From contig BROI01000002.1 of the NCBI GenBank assembly GCA_027923505.1, positions 2,046,001 to 2,110,000 of the forward strand: a stretch of DNA of 64,000 nucleotides, in the 5' to 3' direction. This document shows positions 10,634-21,564 of the stretch, piece by piece (the stretch's first letter is position 1; each line of letters starts with the position of its first letter). This stretch comes from Mayamaea pseudoterrestris (lineage: Eukaryota > Bacillariophyta > Bacillariophyceae > Sellaphorales > Sellaphoraceae). The notes beneath the pieces are model-generated. The model did no database searches. It saw only the letters and a list, made by a program, of their open reading frames with translations, and had not been told where the DNA came from. The translations under genes and the position numbers were made by a program.

Positions 10634-13600
10634 CTATATTTCGAAGCCTCTGCTCAATGAACCATCTTCACTGCCGGCACTTGGGGCGTCAAAGTTCCAT
10701 ACGATATCACTATCTTTTACACCAACCTGACCGTCCGACGGAACGTAGTCCACTGCCGGCAATGTGCGAACAGGCTTTACTGTTAGTGAATTGTCTGGGT
10801 CAAAGTTCGGTACCGAGAAAGTGGTGATAGCTGGAGATCCGCATACTTTGGGAGCTAGTTTTGCCTTCACAAAAAGGTTTCCATCAGCGCCGAACGAGCC
10901 ATCTTCGTTGAATTCGTTAATTGAAAATGGATCAAAAGCGCCTTTGGAAATAGTGCCCTGTTTGTTGAAAGCAGCAACCGCTTCTTGCGAGAACGGGTCT
11001 GGCGCGTCAGACTGGTCAAAGAATGGATCACTGAAATCAAGTGCGATAGGTTTCTTGGACTGCGGTGATGTATGGCAAGGTAAACCAGTGATGTCCGAAA
11101 GAAAGGAACCATCGAAAGCAGTTGAATTCTCCATAACAGGTTCAGGGTCCTGATCCTTCCAAGCAACCGTTTCAGGTTGTGCTGTGCTTGACCAAAAACG
11201 AAGAACAGCGGAGTTGTTCATGGTATCCGAAGGCAGCTTAAAATTATCCTGTTGAAAGCGAGCTTCGCTAGGAATGAAAGCAGCGGCGATTTCCACGCCA
11301 TTATCAGCAGCTGCATGCTCTGTCGATAAAGTACCTCGATGCTGCATCTCTGATGAGCTTGTATCGACAATCTCTATAAGCGGATGGCCGTCGCCGTCTT
11401 GATGTGATATGCCGGTCTCAGATTTGCTATGCTTCACGCCTAGACCGCCTTGCCAATTTGCGATTGCTCTAGCTCGTTGGCTGACAGGAACAGTGGAAAA
11501 CGAATCAGGCTCACCGAATATGGCGCTGCTTTGATTTTCATCATCGCATGCGATACCTTTCTGACCTAGGCGTCGCCGAAACTGCTGACGTTGATTACTC
11601 TGGGATGAGGCGTTGGCAAAAAGAGGTTGATGGTTGCGCTCCTCAAGAGTTTTTCCAGCGATCTCTACGCTGAGCAATGCTTCCTGATCTTCGGCGCAGC
11701 TGCCAGATTTTTTAAAGGTGTTGCTCTTATCAAAGTTAGAAGCACTCAATGAATTTTGTAACTTAAAACGCGGAGTGATTTCTTCGCATTTCTTCTCTTC
11801 TTCAAAGTTCAGTGACGAATCTTCATGCTCTCTTAGCTTATCGCGGATCAATGCAAGTCGTGAGGTCAGATCCGTCGACTTTTGGCCCGATTTCGCCTCT
11901 TTAGCCCGCGTTTGCTGTCCTTCTAAAATCTTTTCACGGAGTTGCCGACTTCTCGGCGACATGGTTTCGGCGTCTTCAACCCATGGTTTCTCCGTCGCCA
12001 AAGCTCTCGGCGAAATGGGCTCAACTGGAGAGCTAGTTAACGGATCCAGCTCGTCGAAGGGAACGGTCGAAACAATTTCAAAGCTCTGTTCGACTGATAT
12101 TTTGGAAACAGGAGCCTTGATAGTAGAAGAAACCGATGGTCGCCTAGATGCGAATGATGTATGATTGTGCTCCTTCCTTTGCAATTGATTCTTAACGACC
12201 AGATCACTCGCTGATTCGGATCCATGCAAATGAGTTCCTCTGACGCTTTGGTCTAAATTTTGCTCGTCTTGACTGTCACTAACAGCCGTTTGTTCGACCG
12301 GCAAAACTTGTTGTCGCGGTCCTGATTCGACTACCCTCTCGTCCCCCTTGTAACGAAGAACCCATGACGGTATCATCGCCTCCTTCTTTGGCGGTTCCGA
12401 TTTGGTTCCTCGTTTCCACGTTGATGGCACGGGAGAAGGACTACGATAAGAAGACTGGATCTTTGAAGCTGGAGTTGCGTTCGCACCAGCTGCCGCAGTC
12501 GTGCTTTGCCGGTATCGAGGTGGGTTGCCCGGTACACTTACTCTATCCGTACTGTCCTGCGAAGCAACTGAACTCAGCTTGGAGTGTGGAATTGGTGAAT
12601 GTCGTTCCTGCGAAGCAACTGAACTCAGATTGGAGTGTGGAACTGGCGAATTTCGTTCGCTTCCATAAGACATGTTTTGATGTAAAGTTCTGCCTTTCGG
12701 AAACGTTGGCTTCGTCTCGTTTTTTCCAAACATATCTTTCATGTCGGCGACGGATACTCGGTCCGGTGTTTCGATAACAGCCCGACTCGTCGATGCCATT
12801 GCTTCATTTTGGTCGTCGTCAATCTCCGAAGGGCTCTCACTATCGTTTTGAAAGAAGCTTTTATGTGCTTGAGGTCGTCTGGGAGATCGCTTTGCCTTGC
12901 TCGATGCAGTTGGCATTGCAAAGCGTCCGATCATCGACGAAACGCTCACCCTCTCTGGCAGTTCATCGTCAGCACGATGTTCTGCTTGTTGAGTCGGCCC
13001 TATTGGATTTTCTAAGCTTTCAGATCTTAGTCGAGGCGAAGACTGCGACCTCATTCTTGTGGCAGCCGCCGAGTGCGCAACGCGGTTACCTTCAGTAGCG
13101 GCATCCGAAAGCGAGTTCGATTGACTTGGAGAACCCGAACGTTGCTTGACCCAACTTGGTGTTGACTTTAAATTTGTCTGACGCGGCAAAGGCGATGTCC
13201 GTCCATAACCGGACGAGACTTGGCTTGATCGTCCAGCTGAACTGGAACGCTGGGTCGAAATGCCTGCACCTTGGCTGTGAGATGTAAATGAAGACGAACG
13301 TCCACGCCAGGTAGATCCATGATGCTTTGTTGAATGCTGGGAGGACGCGTCCATCGCTTTTGCTGGGACAATATGCTTTTGCTCGTCACCAAATCGTATC
13401 GACGACGCAGATTGAGAATTTATGTCTAGTGATCGCTGAATCATCCACTTCGCTTTTGCAATTGACCCTTCCGGCGGCGCATGCTGACTTGACGCACCTG
13501 CTTGTACGTTATGCTTGTTTGATGCATTTGGTGTTTCCCGAACCGGCAGCCGATCAAGTTCCAAAGTAATGGAGTCGGGAAATTCGTCCGATCCAATACC

Positions 13601-15664
13601 ACTAAGGGTCTCTTTTTGTAAAGGATAGCGTTCCGACTTGGACGACGTCGATTTCCACGAGCTCGATGGCTCAACCTGCAACCCATTAACTTGCTGTTTG
13701 TGCATGGCGAGCTCTCGTTCTGTTTCGCTTGATGCTGACGTTTCGATAGAACCGACTTGTTTTAAATTAACACCCCAGCGCTTTGCCGAGAAAGACTCGT
13801 TTATAGTCGACTCAACATGAGGCGTTTGACAACCGCTAGTCGACCTTTTTAGCTCAATATCGCTCTCAGTTTTGAACCTCGTTTCGTCTCCCAAAACGTT
13901 GTTACTAGCCTCATCTTGTTGTGTCGCTGTCCCAGCCGCTACCGCCGCTTGAGACTGCAATTCAGCTTCCGCGTGACGCTCCAAGTACCACTTGCGCGAA
14001 TGCACCGGCGAGCGGGGCCTTTCCTCGTTACTTGCAGCCAGTGTTGAACCGCCTTGCGGTTCCGCTGACGATGAGCTTGCCGCTTGCGGTGCATTGTCAC
14101 TCGTCCATTTCGACGCTCGACCGTTTGCTGCGGCTGTAGCTGACATTTTCGTTCCATTCTCTTCATCCAGTATCGGCTGCTGAATCAATTCGGGCATTGA
14201 CAGATTGTGTTTGGTTGACAGTGACGCGCGTCCCGCCGCCGCGGCAAGATGTTTAAACTTGTAGCGGCCAGCCGACACTGCCGCCTTTGGATCGAGCACT
14301 GGCTGCTGACCAGGACTTGGTCTGTGAATACGGTCCTGCAGTGGCGGCGTCAAATCGGGAGGGGGAGACGTCTGCAGCAAGTGGTCGTTGTCGTTCACCA
14401 CATGCTGTTCATCGGGCGACTTGGCCCGCCCGGGACTCTCGTGTCCATGGTTCGCTCGCAATGGTTTCGATGGCGGCGACGGAGACCGTGGTTCCGCCAA
14501 GCGCTGGAGCAGCTGCATGCGCAGCGGCGAAGATGGACGCGCTGCTCCTTCTTGTTGTTGCTGCGAATCATCGGATGAAACGAAACTACGCGGCGCAAAC
14601 TGCGCCGATAGTTGCGCCGCTCCTCCGTAGCGTCGGCGCATTTCAACATGCATATTGTTGTTGATACTGTTGCTCAAGTGCTTGTCGCCCAAGACGACTT
14701 CAATCTTTGGCAATTTTTCGTGATCCAAGTCTTGCTCTGGTAGAGGCGCGTACTTTGGTTTCAATGGTGGCGTTCGATTACTGCTGCTATTCAATGGAAC
14801 GTTTGGCGCTGGAGAGGAGGACGACTGTTCCGGCAAGCGAGGTCTCACTGGCGGAGACGCGCTTCTCGTCGTCGACGATGCTGCATGGCGCGGCGGCGTC
14901 TTGATCGAGTGGTCGACGGCGGCAAGTTTTCCGCTGCGACTCCGCGCCAAGGCCAAGAGTCGAGAGGGAGTCGACGCTCGCTCCGGAGTTGATAATGCGG
15001 GTGTCGTTGTTTCTATAGCAGGAGTAGGAGCAGTAGCAGTCGTCTTTACATTCATAGACGGACTTGCATTCGCAGCTTCATTACCATTGTTCGTCTCCCG
15101 TGGCTTGATGACTCTGGTACGCGAAGCGGCTCTACGTCGCTTTTCCAGAATGGATAAAATCGCCGATGATGTCGTAGTCGTCGTCGCATGCTGCATTGCA
15201 TCTTTGCGCGGCGGCTCCTCAGTTGGAGTAGTAGAAGTCGGTATAGATATCAATCCATGGTAGCTAAGCATGCTATCAATGGCAGCCTGCTGATGGTGCG
15301 TCAATGAAGGTGATGCTGCTTTCTCCGTCGTTGGACTCGCAAGCTGCTTGTGAGCCTTGGCTAGCGCTATTTTCTTATATGAGGATCTGGGAGGTGATGA
15401 ATATTCGTCAGGCCTATCCGGTGTATTGCTTGCGGCTGCTTTTGCTGCTGCTGCATCACTGACGTTGTCGTCGGCACTAGCATCAACATTATTCATAGTG
15501 GTTGCCGCTGCTGCCGCCGATGGTGCACCTCCAGTACCGACGCTGTGAAAGCGACTCCGCTTGGACTGTTTCAAGCGCTCCGAGAGCTTGGCCATGATTA
15601 AACCTGCCTGTTTGTTCCTCGTGTAGTTTATAATTTCAACTAGCCTTGTCTCTTTTTCGTTCAT
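10634..15664 (-). CDS. Large disordered protein with C-terminal DPF motifs, possible endocytic adaptor-like protein
   Basis: A single open frame of 1,676 codons, very rich in Ser, Ala, Thr, Pro, Gln and basic clusters, with no recognised folded domain. Visible repeats are a 17-residue tandem (SPVPHSNLSSVASQ / SPIPHSKLSSVASQ) and a recurring RVSV element (RVSVSSMIGRF, RVSVADMKDMF). Near the end, three DPF tripeptides lie at about residues 1546, 1556 and 1578. DPF is the known clathrin-adaptor AP-2 appendage-binding motif, so an endocytic role is possible, but this is inference from short motifs. A short charged segment (LTSRLALIRDKLREHEDSS) may be helical. The first ATG was chosen; a second in-frame ATG 23 codons on (MAKLSERLKQ) is also plausible. 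It is transcribed away from the PPR gene at 15979, with a 314-bp shared upstream region. Confidence 0.7.
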   Translation of the reverse strand: MNEKETRLVEIINYTRNKQAGLIMAKLSERLKQSKRSRFHSVGTGGAPSAAAAATTMNNVDASADDNVSDAAAAKAAASNTPDRPDEYSSPPRSSYKKIALAKAHKQLASPTTEKAASPSLTHHQQAAIDSMLSYHGLISIPTSTTPTEEPPRKDAMQHATTTTTSSAILSILEKRRRAASRTRVIKPRETNNGNEAANASPSMNVKTTATAPTPAIETTTPALSTPERASTPSRLLALARSRSGKLAAVDHSIKTPPRHAASSTTRSASPPVRPRLPEQSSSSPAPNVPLNSSSNRTPPLKPKYAPLPEQDLDHEKLPKIEVVLGDKHLSNSINNNMHVEMRRRYGGAAQLSAQFAPRSFVSSDDSQQQQEGAARPSSPLRMQLLQRLAEPRSPSPPSKPLRANHGHESPGRAKSPDEQHVVNDNDHLLQTSPPPDLTPPLQDRIHRPSPGQQPVLDPKAAVSAGRYKFKHLAAAAGRASLSTKHNLSMPELIQQPILDEENGTKMSATAAANGRASKWTSDNAPQAASSSSAEPQGGSTLAASNEERPRSPVHSRKWYLERHAEAELQSQAAVAAGTATQQDEASNNVLGDETRFKTESDIELKRSTSGCQTPHVESTINESFSAKRWGVNLKQVGSIETSASSETERELAMHKQQVNGLQVEPSSSWKSTSSKSERYPLQKETLSGIGSDEFPDSITLELDRLPVRETPNASNKHNVQAGASSQHAPPEGSIAKAKWMIQRSLDINSQSASSIRFGDEQKHIVPAKAMDASSQHSTKHHGSTWRGRSSSFTSHSQGAGISTQRSSSAGRSSQVSSGYGRTSPLPRQTNLKSTPSWVKQRSGSPSQSNSLSDAATEGNRVAHSAAATRMRSQSSPRLRSESLENPIGPTQQAEHRADDELPERVSVSSMIGRFAMPTASSKAKRSPRRPQAHKSFFQNDSESPSEIDDDQNEAMASTSRAVIETPDRVSVADMKDMFGKNETKPTFPKGRTLHQNMSYGSERNSPVPHSNLSSVASQERHSPIPHSKLSSVASQDSTDRVSVPGNPPRYRQSTTAAAGANATPASKIQSSYRSPSPVPSTWKRGTKSEPPKKEAMIPSWVLRYKGDERVVESGPRQQVLPVEQTAVSDSQDEQNLDQSVRGTHLHGSESASDLVVKNQLQRKEHNHTSFASRRPSVSSTIKAPVSKISVEQSFEIVSTVPFDELDPLTSSPVEPISPRALATEKPWVEDAETMSPRSRQLREKILEGQQTRAKEAKSGQKSTDLTSRLALIRDKLREHEDSSLNFEEEKKCEEITPRFKLQNSLSASNFDKSNTFKKSGSCAEDQEALLSVEIAGKTLEERNHQPLFANASSQSNQRQQFRRRLGQKGIACDDENQSSAIFGEPDSFSTVPVSQRARAIANWQGGLGVKHSKSETGISHQDGDGHPLIEIVDTSSSEMQHRGTLSTEHAAADNGVEIAAAFIPSEARFQQDNFKLPSDTMNNSAVLRFWSSTAQPETVAWKDQDPEPVMENSTAFDGSFLSDITGLPCHTSPQSKKPIALDFSDPFFDQSDAPDPFSQEAVAAFNKQGTISKGAFDPFSINEFNEDGSFGADGNLFVKAKLAPKVCGSPAITTFSVPNFDPDNSLTVKPVRTLPAVDYVPSDGQVGVKDSDIVWNFDAPSAGSEDGSLSRGFEI
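12556..12657. repeat. 51-bp tandem duplication inside the disordered protein gene
   Basis: Two adjacent 51-bp copies start with CCTGCGAAGCAACTGAACTC at 12556 and 12607. They encode the two 17-residue Ser/Pro repeats and keep the frame. Confidence 0.85.
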
Positions 15665-15978
15665 GGTCGCTCGAGGCCGACCAAAAATCGACGTTCAAAT
15701 TTCGCTCGAACCAGCATGGAGGGACTGCCAATGCCAATGGAAACTATAGCCCTTGACTATTCATGAACATGCTGGCTTGTTCCTGGGATGGCCTTGCGCG
15801 CGCGCGATCCATGAGTCATGACCTGATGACGTGGGAAATTAGTGATGGTGCGACACGGAAAAAGGAAACCGCGTCGTCTCGTCTACCGGTATCAACATCA
15901 CAACATCCATCATCATCCGACGAGAACAATTACACCTCCATAGATAAAGATGAGAAGATAGGTACACTAAACAATACG
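15665..15978. promoter_or_regulatory. Shared upstream region between two divergent genes
   Basis: This 314-bp stretch separates the start of the disordered protein (minus strand) from the signal-peptide ATG of the PPR gene (plus strand). An in-frame extension of the PPR frame runs back to 15763, but it lacks targeting features. No clear TATA box was found. Confidence 0.4.
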
Positions 15979-18602
15979 ATGCTCTTTTGGAAGAGTTTAG
16001 TCGTCTGCTTATTGTTACTTGACAATCTCGTTGTGACATCGCTACTGACGCCAACTTGTTTCCATGGTACATCGCACCGTCCATCATACCGACAATCGAC
16101 GAGAAGCACCCTACTGCATTCATTCAAACGAAAGAAAAAGTCTGAACATGGTCAAGAACAAAAGCAATATCCATCAGCTAAACCTAAGCCAATACTCGCA
16201 TCAGAAACGACTGCTAGTATCAATAGCACGACGACTAAAAACTCCTCCGCACTTCAACATTTGACTGACAAAATTCTCAATAATCAACACGTGGACGAGT
16301 CGGATGTCTTTCTCGTACTCACATCGTGGTGCAACACCTGCACCAATCAAGGCGCCGCCATGGTGGAAACGCTCCTGCGCAAGTTGCCGGCGCAGTTGTT
16401 GACGCGTCGGCAATGCACACTGGGCGTGGAAGCCTGGAGCAAGGCGGGTGTCGTCGAAAAGGCGCGCGCGTCACTCGCCTGGATGCAGACCATGTCGGTG
16501 CAGCATGCGCATTTGAAACCAACGCGCATTGCGTACAAGTACTTGCTGGAGGCGCACTTGCGGACTGGCCAGTTGGAGGAAGCAAGCGTGCTACTGCGTG
16601 ACATGGAGGAGAGTGGCGATCCAATGTTGCAGCCGCTGACGCATGACTACAATCTACTGCTCTTTGCGTATGCTCGCAATGGAGCAGCGGCAGAGTCGGA
16701 AACCTTGTTGAAGCACATGGTGGATCAATGCAAACAACTTGATGCAGCGGCGCCGCAGTGTGACTGCCCATGTGCACCCGACGTATACTCGTACTACTTT
16801 TTGCTCGACGCTCACGCTCGATCCAACAATCCTCGGGCTGGTCATCGGGCCATGGAGATTTTGCATCAACTGGAGTCACTAGCTGATGTGGAGGTTAGAG
16901 TTGACGCGAGAATGTATACGGCTGTCATTCACGCGATTGCACGCAACATTCCAAATATAGAAGAGGTGGTGAAACAAGTGGAAACATTGTTCGAGCAGGC
17001 CAAGATCAGGGGCATTGAACCAGACAAGTACTTATATAATGCAGTGCTTGATGTTCACGCCAACAATGACGCGCCTGGGTCAGCGGAAAGGGCGGAAGAA
17101 ATCTTGAGAGAAATTACTGCCGCCGAAGGAGTTGCCTCGGACGTGGCGTACAATACAGTGTTAAAGGCTTGGAAATCGAGTCGACATGTCGAAGCCTGTG
17201 AACGATCTCTGGCGATTCTCCAATACATGGAGGAGCAGCGTTTAGCGTCGACTGTGAGTTACACGACGGTGATTGGCACCTTGGCCAATCTGGGTACCAA
17301 GGCTGCCGCCATGTTCGCGAATGACATTTTGGAAAACATGCAGCGCGAGTTTTTGAACGGCAACATGGAAGTTCAGCCTGACCAGCAAACATACAATTCG
17401 CTTTTGAATGCGTGGGTGAGATGCGGGGAGACGCAACGAGCTGAATTATTACTCCGAACAATGGAGCGAAACGACAATAACGACACTGCAATATGTGCAC
17501 CAAGTGTGATAAGCTACTCGACCGTCATGAGCGGGTAGGTGGATATGTTCATTCGTGTCGTGTCTGGTCATTGTTATATGAGTCGCTCACAAATTATTCT
17601 TTCGTCTAGATGGTCGAAGTCAAATGAGCCATATGCGTGGAAGCGAGCAGAAAACATACTTTCTCGCATGATAGCCAAGTACAAGGCGACTGGAGACGAG
17701 TGTTTGGCGCCCAACGCATTCAGTTATGTCAGTTTGATTAATGCTTACGCCAACAGCAGGGACTCTCGCGCTGCAGCTGAGGCTGATGATACGCTAAAAT
17801 GGATGTATAAAGAGTATAAAGCAGGAAGGACTGATCTCAAGCCACACACAAAGATCGTCACAAGAGTGATTGACGCATACAAGAACTCGGGCCGCGAAGA
17901 TGCAGGCCGACAAGCTGAGGCGCTTCTCGATTGGCTTTTAGAAAAGTATGAATCGACGCAAGATGTAGATTTTGCTCCCACCGGCTACACATTTTCTGCA
18001 GTGGTCGCAGCTTGGAGCAAGTCGCGCCAGTTTGAAAAGGCCATTCGCGTTCGTAGAGTACTTGCGCGAATGGTCGAATTACACGAAGCGGGAACCATTA
18101 CTGCCAAGCCAAACACCGCCCTTTTCACAGCTGTCATCTATACATGCGGGTTTTGCGCCAATGACAGCATAGAAAGGGCTTCTTCACTTCGCGTAGCCAT
18201 TGAAACATACAATGAACTTCGGCAACCGACATTTCCATACGGATCACCCAATAACGTCACATACTTGAGCATGGTGAGTACAAGCGCGTGAAGACCAGTT
18301 GTTCACGTGATCCTGTGCAAGAGATAACTGTACACGTTCATGCTCATGTTCCATTCTATACACAGTTGACAGTGCTAAAAAATCTGCTTCCTTCGGGAAA
18401 GGAGAGGACATCAGCGGCACTCGCTGTGTTCAATACCGCCAAGGAGAGCGGCTTTGTTGACTACAAGGTGATACGGCGGCTGTTTTCGATTGTTTCTCCC
18501 AAGGAGTTGGACGGTCTCATTCCACCAGAGCTGCTCCACGGACGTGCGTCGCTGAAACATATTCCTCTGGATTGGAGCCGAAAGATTCAATTTTCAAAAT
18601 GA
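15979..18602 (+). CDS. Pentatricopeptide repeat (PPR) protein, three exons, signal peptide
   Basis: A predicted organelle RNA-binding protein of about 818 aa, made mostly of some 13 PPR motifs (examples TYNSLLNAWVRCGE, SYVSLINAYANS). The ATG at 15979 opens a signal peptide (MLFWKSLVVCLLLLDNLVVT). An in-frame upstream ATG at 15763 would bury this, so it was not chosen. Exons are 15979-17534, 17610-18273 and 18366-18602. Splicing joins TVMSG to WSKSNEPYAWKRAENIL inside one PPR, and SMV becomes SMLTVLKNLLPSGKE. All junctions are GT-AG and restore the frame. An N-terminal signal peptide plus a basic, Ser-rich stretch suggests the plastid, although no Phe follows a clear cleavage site. The RNA target is unknown. 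Confidence 0.87.
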
Positions 18603-18726
18603 GCTATTTATAATGTAGTAATCACTGTATAATAGATATAAAGAAGAGCGTCTACTATTGTACTACGTACTTTGCCAGCTGTAAAAAAGTTGCCTTTCTG
18701 AGGACACCCCAAAAGTACGATTGCAC

Positions 18727-21178
18727 TTACGCCAAATAATTGTAAATGCTTGAGTTGTCAGCGCTTCGCTCAAGATACTCGCGGTCAATCAACGCTTCAA
18801 TACGCTTTTTTACAACACGCGGCTCTGGATTGAAGAACGATAGCTGCGCCAAGACCTCCGAGATGAGCTGCTGGTGCTGAAGAGTCTTTCGCGCCTTCAT
18901 GATACGCACAATAGACGCCTCGATGGCAGCAGAACGATCTTCCTCAACCTTTTTGGTAAAAGACGTTGAGTCTAGCGATGCCATTGGAATGCGGATTTTG
19001 CGCAAGTTTGCACTGAATTTCGGGTTCGCGCAGAACGAATCAGTCACGTTGATCTTATTGCTGGCTGGCGTCTTGGTGATTACTCGGAACTTTCCACAGC
19101 TCAAGGAATGCATTAAAGGCTTCATAATCTCGTCTTCCAAGTTCAGACGCTGCGACAATTCTTCAAAAGAAAGGGTCTGTCCACCGCTGAGTGCGTCCAA
19201 AGCGATTGCTTGTAGTGTCGTCACTTGGAGGTCATACGTCTTCTTTCCAACCGTTGCCCGCACTGTTGCACTTCCCTGCGTCAAGACCCACGTCAACTTG
19301 CGTTTTTGATGCTTTTGGTCGTGCCACTCCTTGAAGATATTCATGCATTTTGTCATCTCCTCCGTGAGAGTAACTTCAGGACTCTTATACGATGGCCAGA
19401 ATCCGGTCGTCAAAACTTGGACCGTGAAGTCAATCTTGGAGTTCACCTGCCTCATGCGCTGCTCAAACTCTTGCCGCTGCTGACTACCAACCGCCAGGTC
19501 GGCCAACATTCCCTCCATTTTCGAGGTAAATTGGGTTCCGCACTGCACCTTGAGCTTCGCAATCATTAACTTCTCCGAGTCGTCGCTCGTAGAGCGCTGA
19601 TTCAACAATCGCTTTGCCAACTGGTTGCGGTATATCTCGGCGAACAAATCCTTGTCGGCCAGGTAGGAAAAGAGCTGGACAATTCGGTCAAGATTCTCTT
19701 CGACCTCCGACTCGCCAAGCTTCTCGCCACCACTCTTTAAAATGCGATCACAATATGTCGACATGAGCTCTGCGTTCGTGTACAAGCCAACATTCTTATT
19801 CATGACCTCGACGAACGCATCCTTTAAAGCCTTTTGAAACAATGCATGACCAGCAAAATCCTTCTTGACGACACCCATATACTTTTCGTGCAGCTCAATC
19901 ATTGACTTGATAAACTTGGGGTCGTCATTCTTGTCCTTCTCGCCGCCGTCAATTAGGCGAGCCTCGCGGCGAGATATGACATCTTCGCCCATGTCAGTAA
20001 TAACGTCTTTGAAGATTTGCGCAATCGGATCCAATCCATTCTCCAAACGCGAAAAGAGGCGAAACATGCGCTGCAAATCCTCCGACTTGTCATTCTGCAA
20101 GAGAGCTCGGCAACCAGACGATTCCTTTTCCAGCAAATCCGCCTCCACCCTTTCCAGCAATTCTTCTTCCACTACGCGCAAAAGCTTAGATTCCGTACTC
20201 GAGTTCAAGTAAGCGTTGACGCGCTCAATTTCCTCCTCCAAAGCTACCTCGGCCTTGATGAGATATTCTGGCGTCGACGAGTTGATCCAATCTTCCCGCT
20301 TCTTTTGGTAAAACTCGCGCGTATTCAGCAGCAAGGGATCCTCAACGTCGGCAACATAAGCTTCAAGCGTTCCCATTCCCATGTTTTCGTACAGCTCAAT
20401 AATATTTTTGATCAGCGTCTTGTCAACAATCTTGCCGTCGCGCTCATCATTAATAAGACCAAGAACCGCCGTTGTTGTCTCATTCTTCATGCCTTCGTAA
20501 ACATGAGTGCGAAAGCTGCGCAAACCAGCCTGCGCCAAGGTTGGAAGCGAATGATGCTTGACATAGTAGCGATCCAAATAAGTGAAAAACTTTTTGAGCC
20601 ATTTGTTCATAATCTGATGATTGATCCATCGCTGCTGGAGCTCCTGCAGCAAGACTGGACCGCCCTGGCCAATCTTGTCGCGGAGGCCTGGAAGAACCGT
20701 ATCCGTCAGGTATCGTTCAATGGTTTCGCCGTGACGCTGGTAAAGTTCGCGCGACCAATTGAAGGGAGATCGCTGCGTGCACATGTCATAGCAAGTGCTG
20801 TAAAGACAAAAAATTGTGAGAGATTGATGAGTACAGAAATTCAACAAAAGTATGGCCGCTATCGAACATCGCATGAGGAAACGTACGTGTAAATCGCAAC
20901 GTATTCTTTCGGACCGAACATGCTCGCGTTACCAGCCTTGAGACCTCCATTTAGCATATCTTCAAGCTTGTCAATGGCCTAATATATCATCAAAACAATG
21001 AGTAAGCCGAGCTGTTATGCGCAGCGTAAATTTAATGCAAAAAGATTTGCCGTCAACCACGACCGACAGCGGGCGGACGACGGCGTTCCATCGACCAACT
21101 CACCTTCTTTTTGATCTCATCGTTCCATCCCTCCTCCAATGGAATAATGCGCTGCGCTTGCTGATTGTTATTCGCCAT
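18727..21178 (-). CDS. CUL1: Cullin-1-type scaffold of SCF ubiquitin ligase, three exons
   Basis: Cullins scaffold RING ubiquitin ligases: the N-terminal helical repeats bind Skp1/F-box adaptors and the C-terminal domain binds Rbx1. Spliced length is 745 aa, normal for CUL1. Exons are 21178-21104, 20978-20887 and 20797-18727; the joined start reads MANNNQQAQR and the second junction gives YVAIYTTCYDMCTQR, a conserved cullin stretch. TSKMEGM, DKDLFAEIYRNQLAKRLL and RKLTW resemble plant-type CUL1. The neddylation motif IVRIMKARK is present, with the acceptor Lys near residue 690, and the protein ends in the winged-helix tail (REYLER...YNYLA). Everything needed for activity seems intact. A 291-codon open frame on the other strand is a shadow. 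Confidence 0.94.
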
Positions 21179-21564
21179 GCTTTATGATAAATGAGTAATA
21201 GAGGATGCGCAACGACAAGCTTTCCCAGAGCAGCTGCGGCGAGCGCAAGCTTCGTTTTGTGTGAAGGAAACGCCGCGAGGGTCTCAGCGCAAGTGACATA
21301 GCGTTCGGGCTTTTAGCAATTTAGCTAGCCTTGAGTCACCAGATTCGAACGTCGACACTGCTAGTAGACGATAGACAGAGTGAAGTATACATGTACTGTG
21401 TTATATACTGTGGTAAGTAGCAACGTTATCAACTAATAGCTTTTGAATAGCATCCGTCATGACAAACAGAGATGCAGCAAAGAAGCACTACATACTTCTT
21501 CAGCTTTCTGCAAATGCGATATTTGCCAGGATTCTTTTGCATATATGCACACATTATTTCAACC
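21179..21564. other. Intergenic stretch, no gene seen
   Basis: Lies between the cullin start and the end of the next minus-strand gene. Contains a T/A-rich part (around 21385-21430) and no supported coding region or RNA gene. It probably holds the cullin promoter. Confidence 0.5.

Noticed and set aside
20017-20892. 291-codon frame antisense to cullin
   Set aside because: No family features; it mirrors the conserved cullin coding strand.
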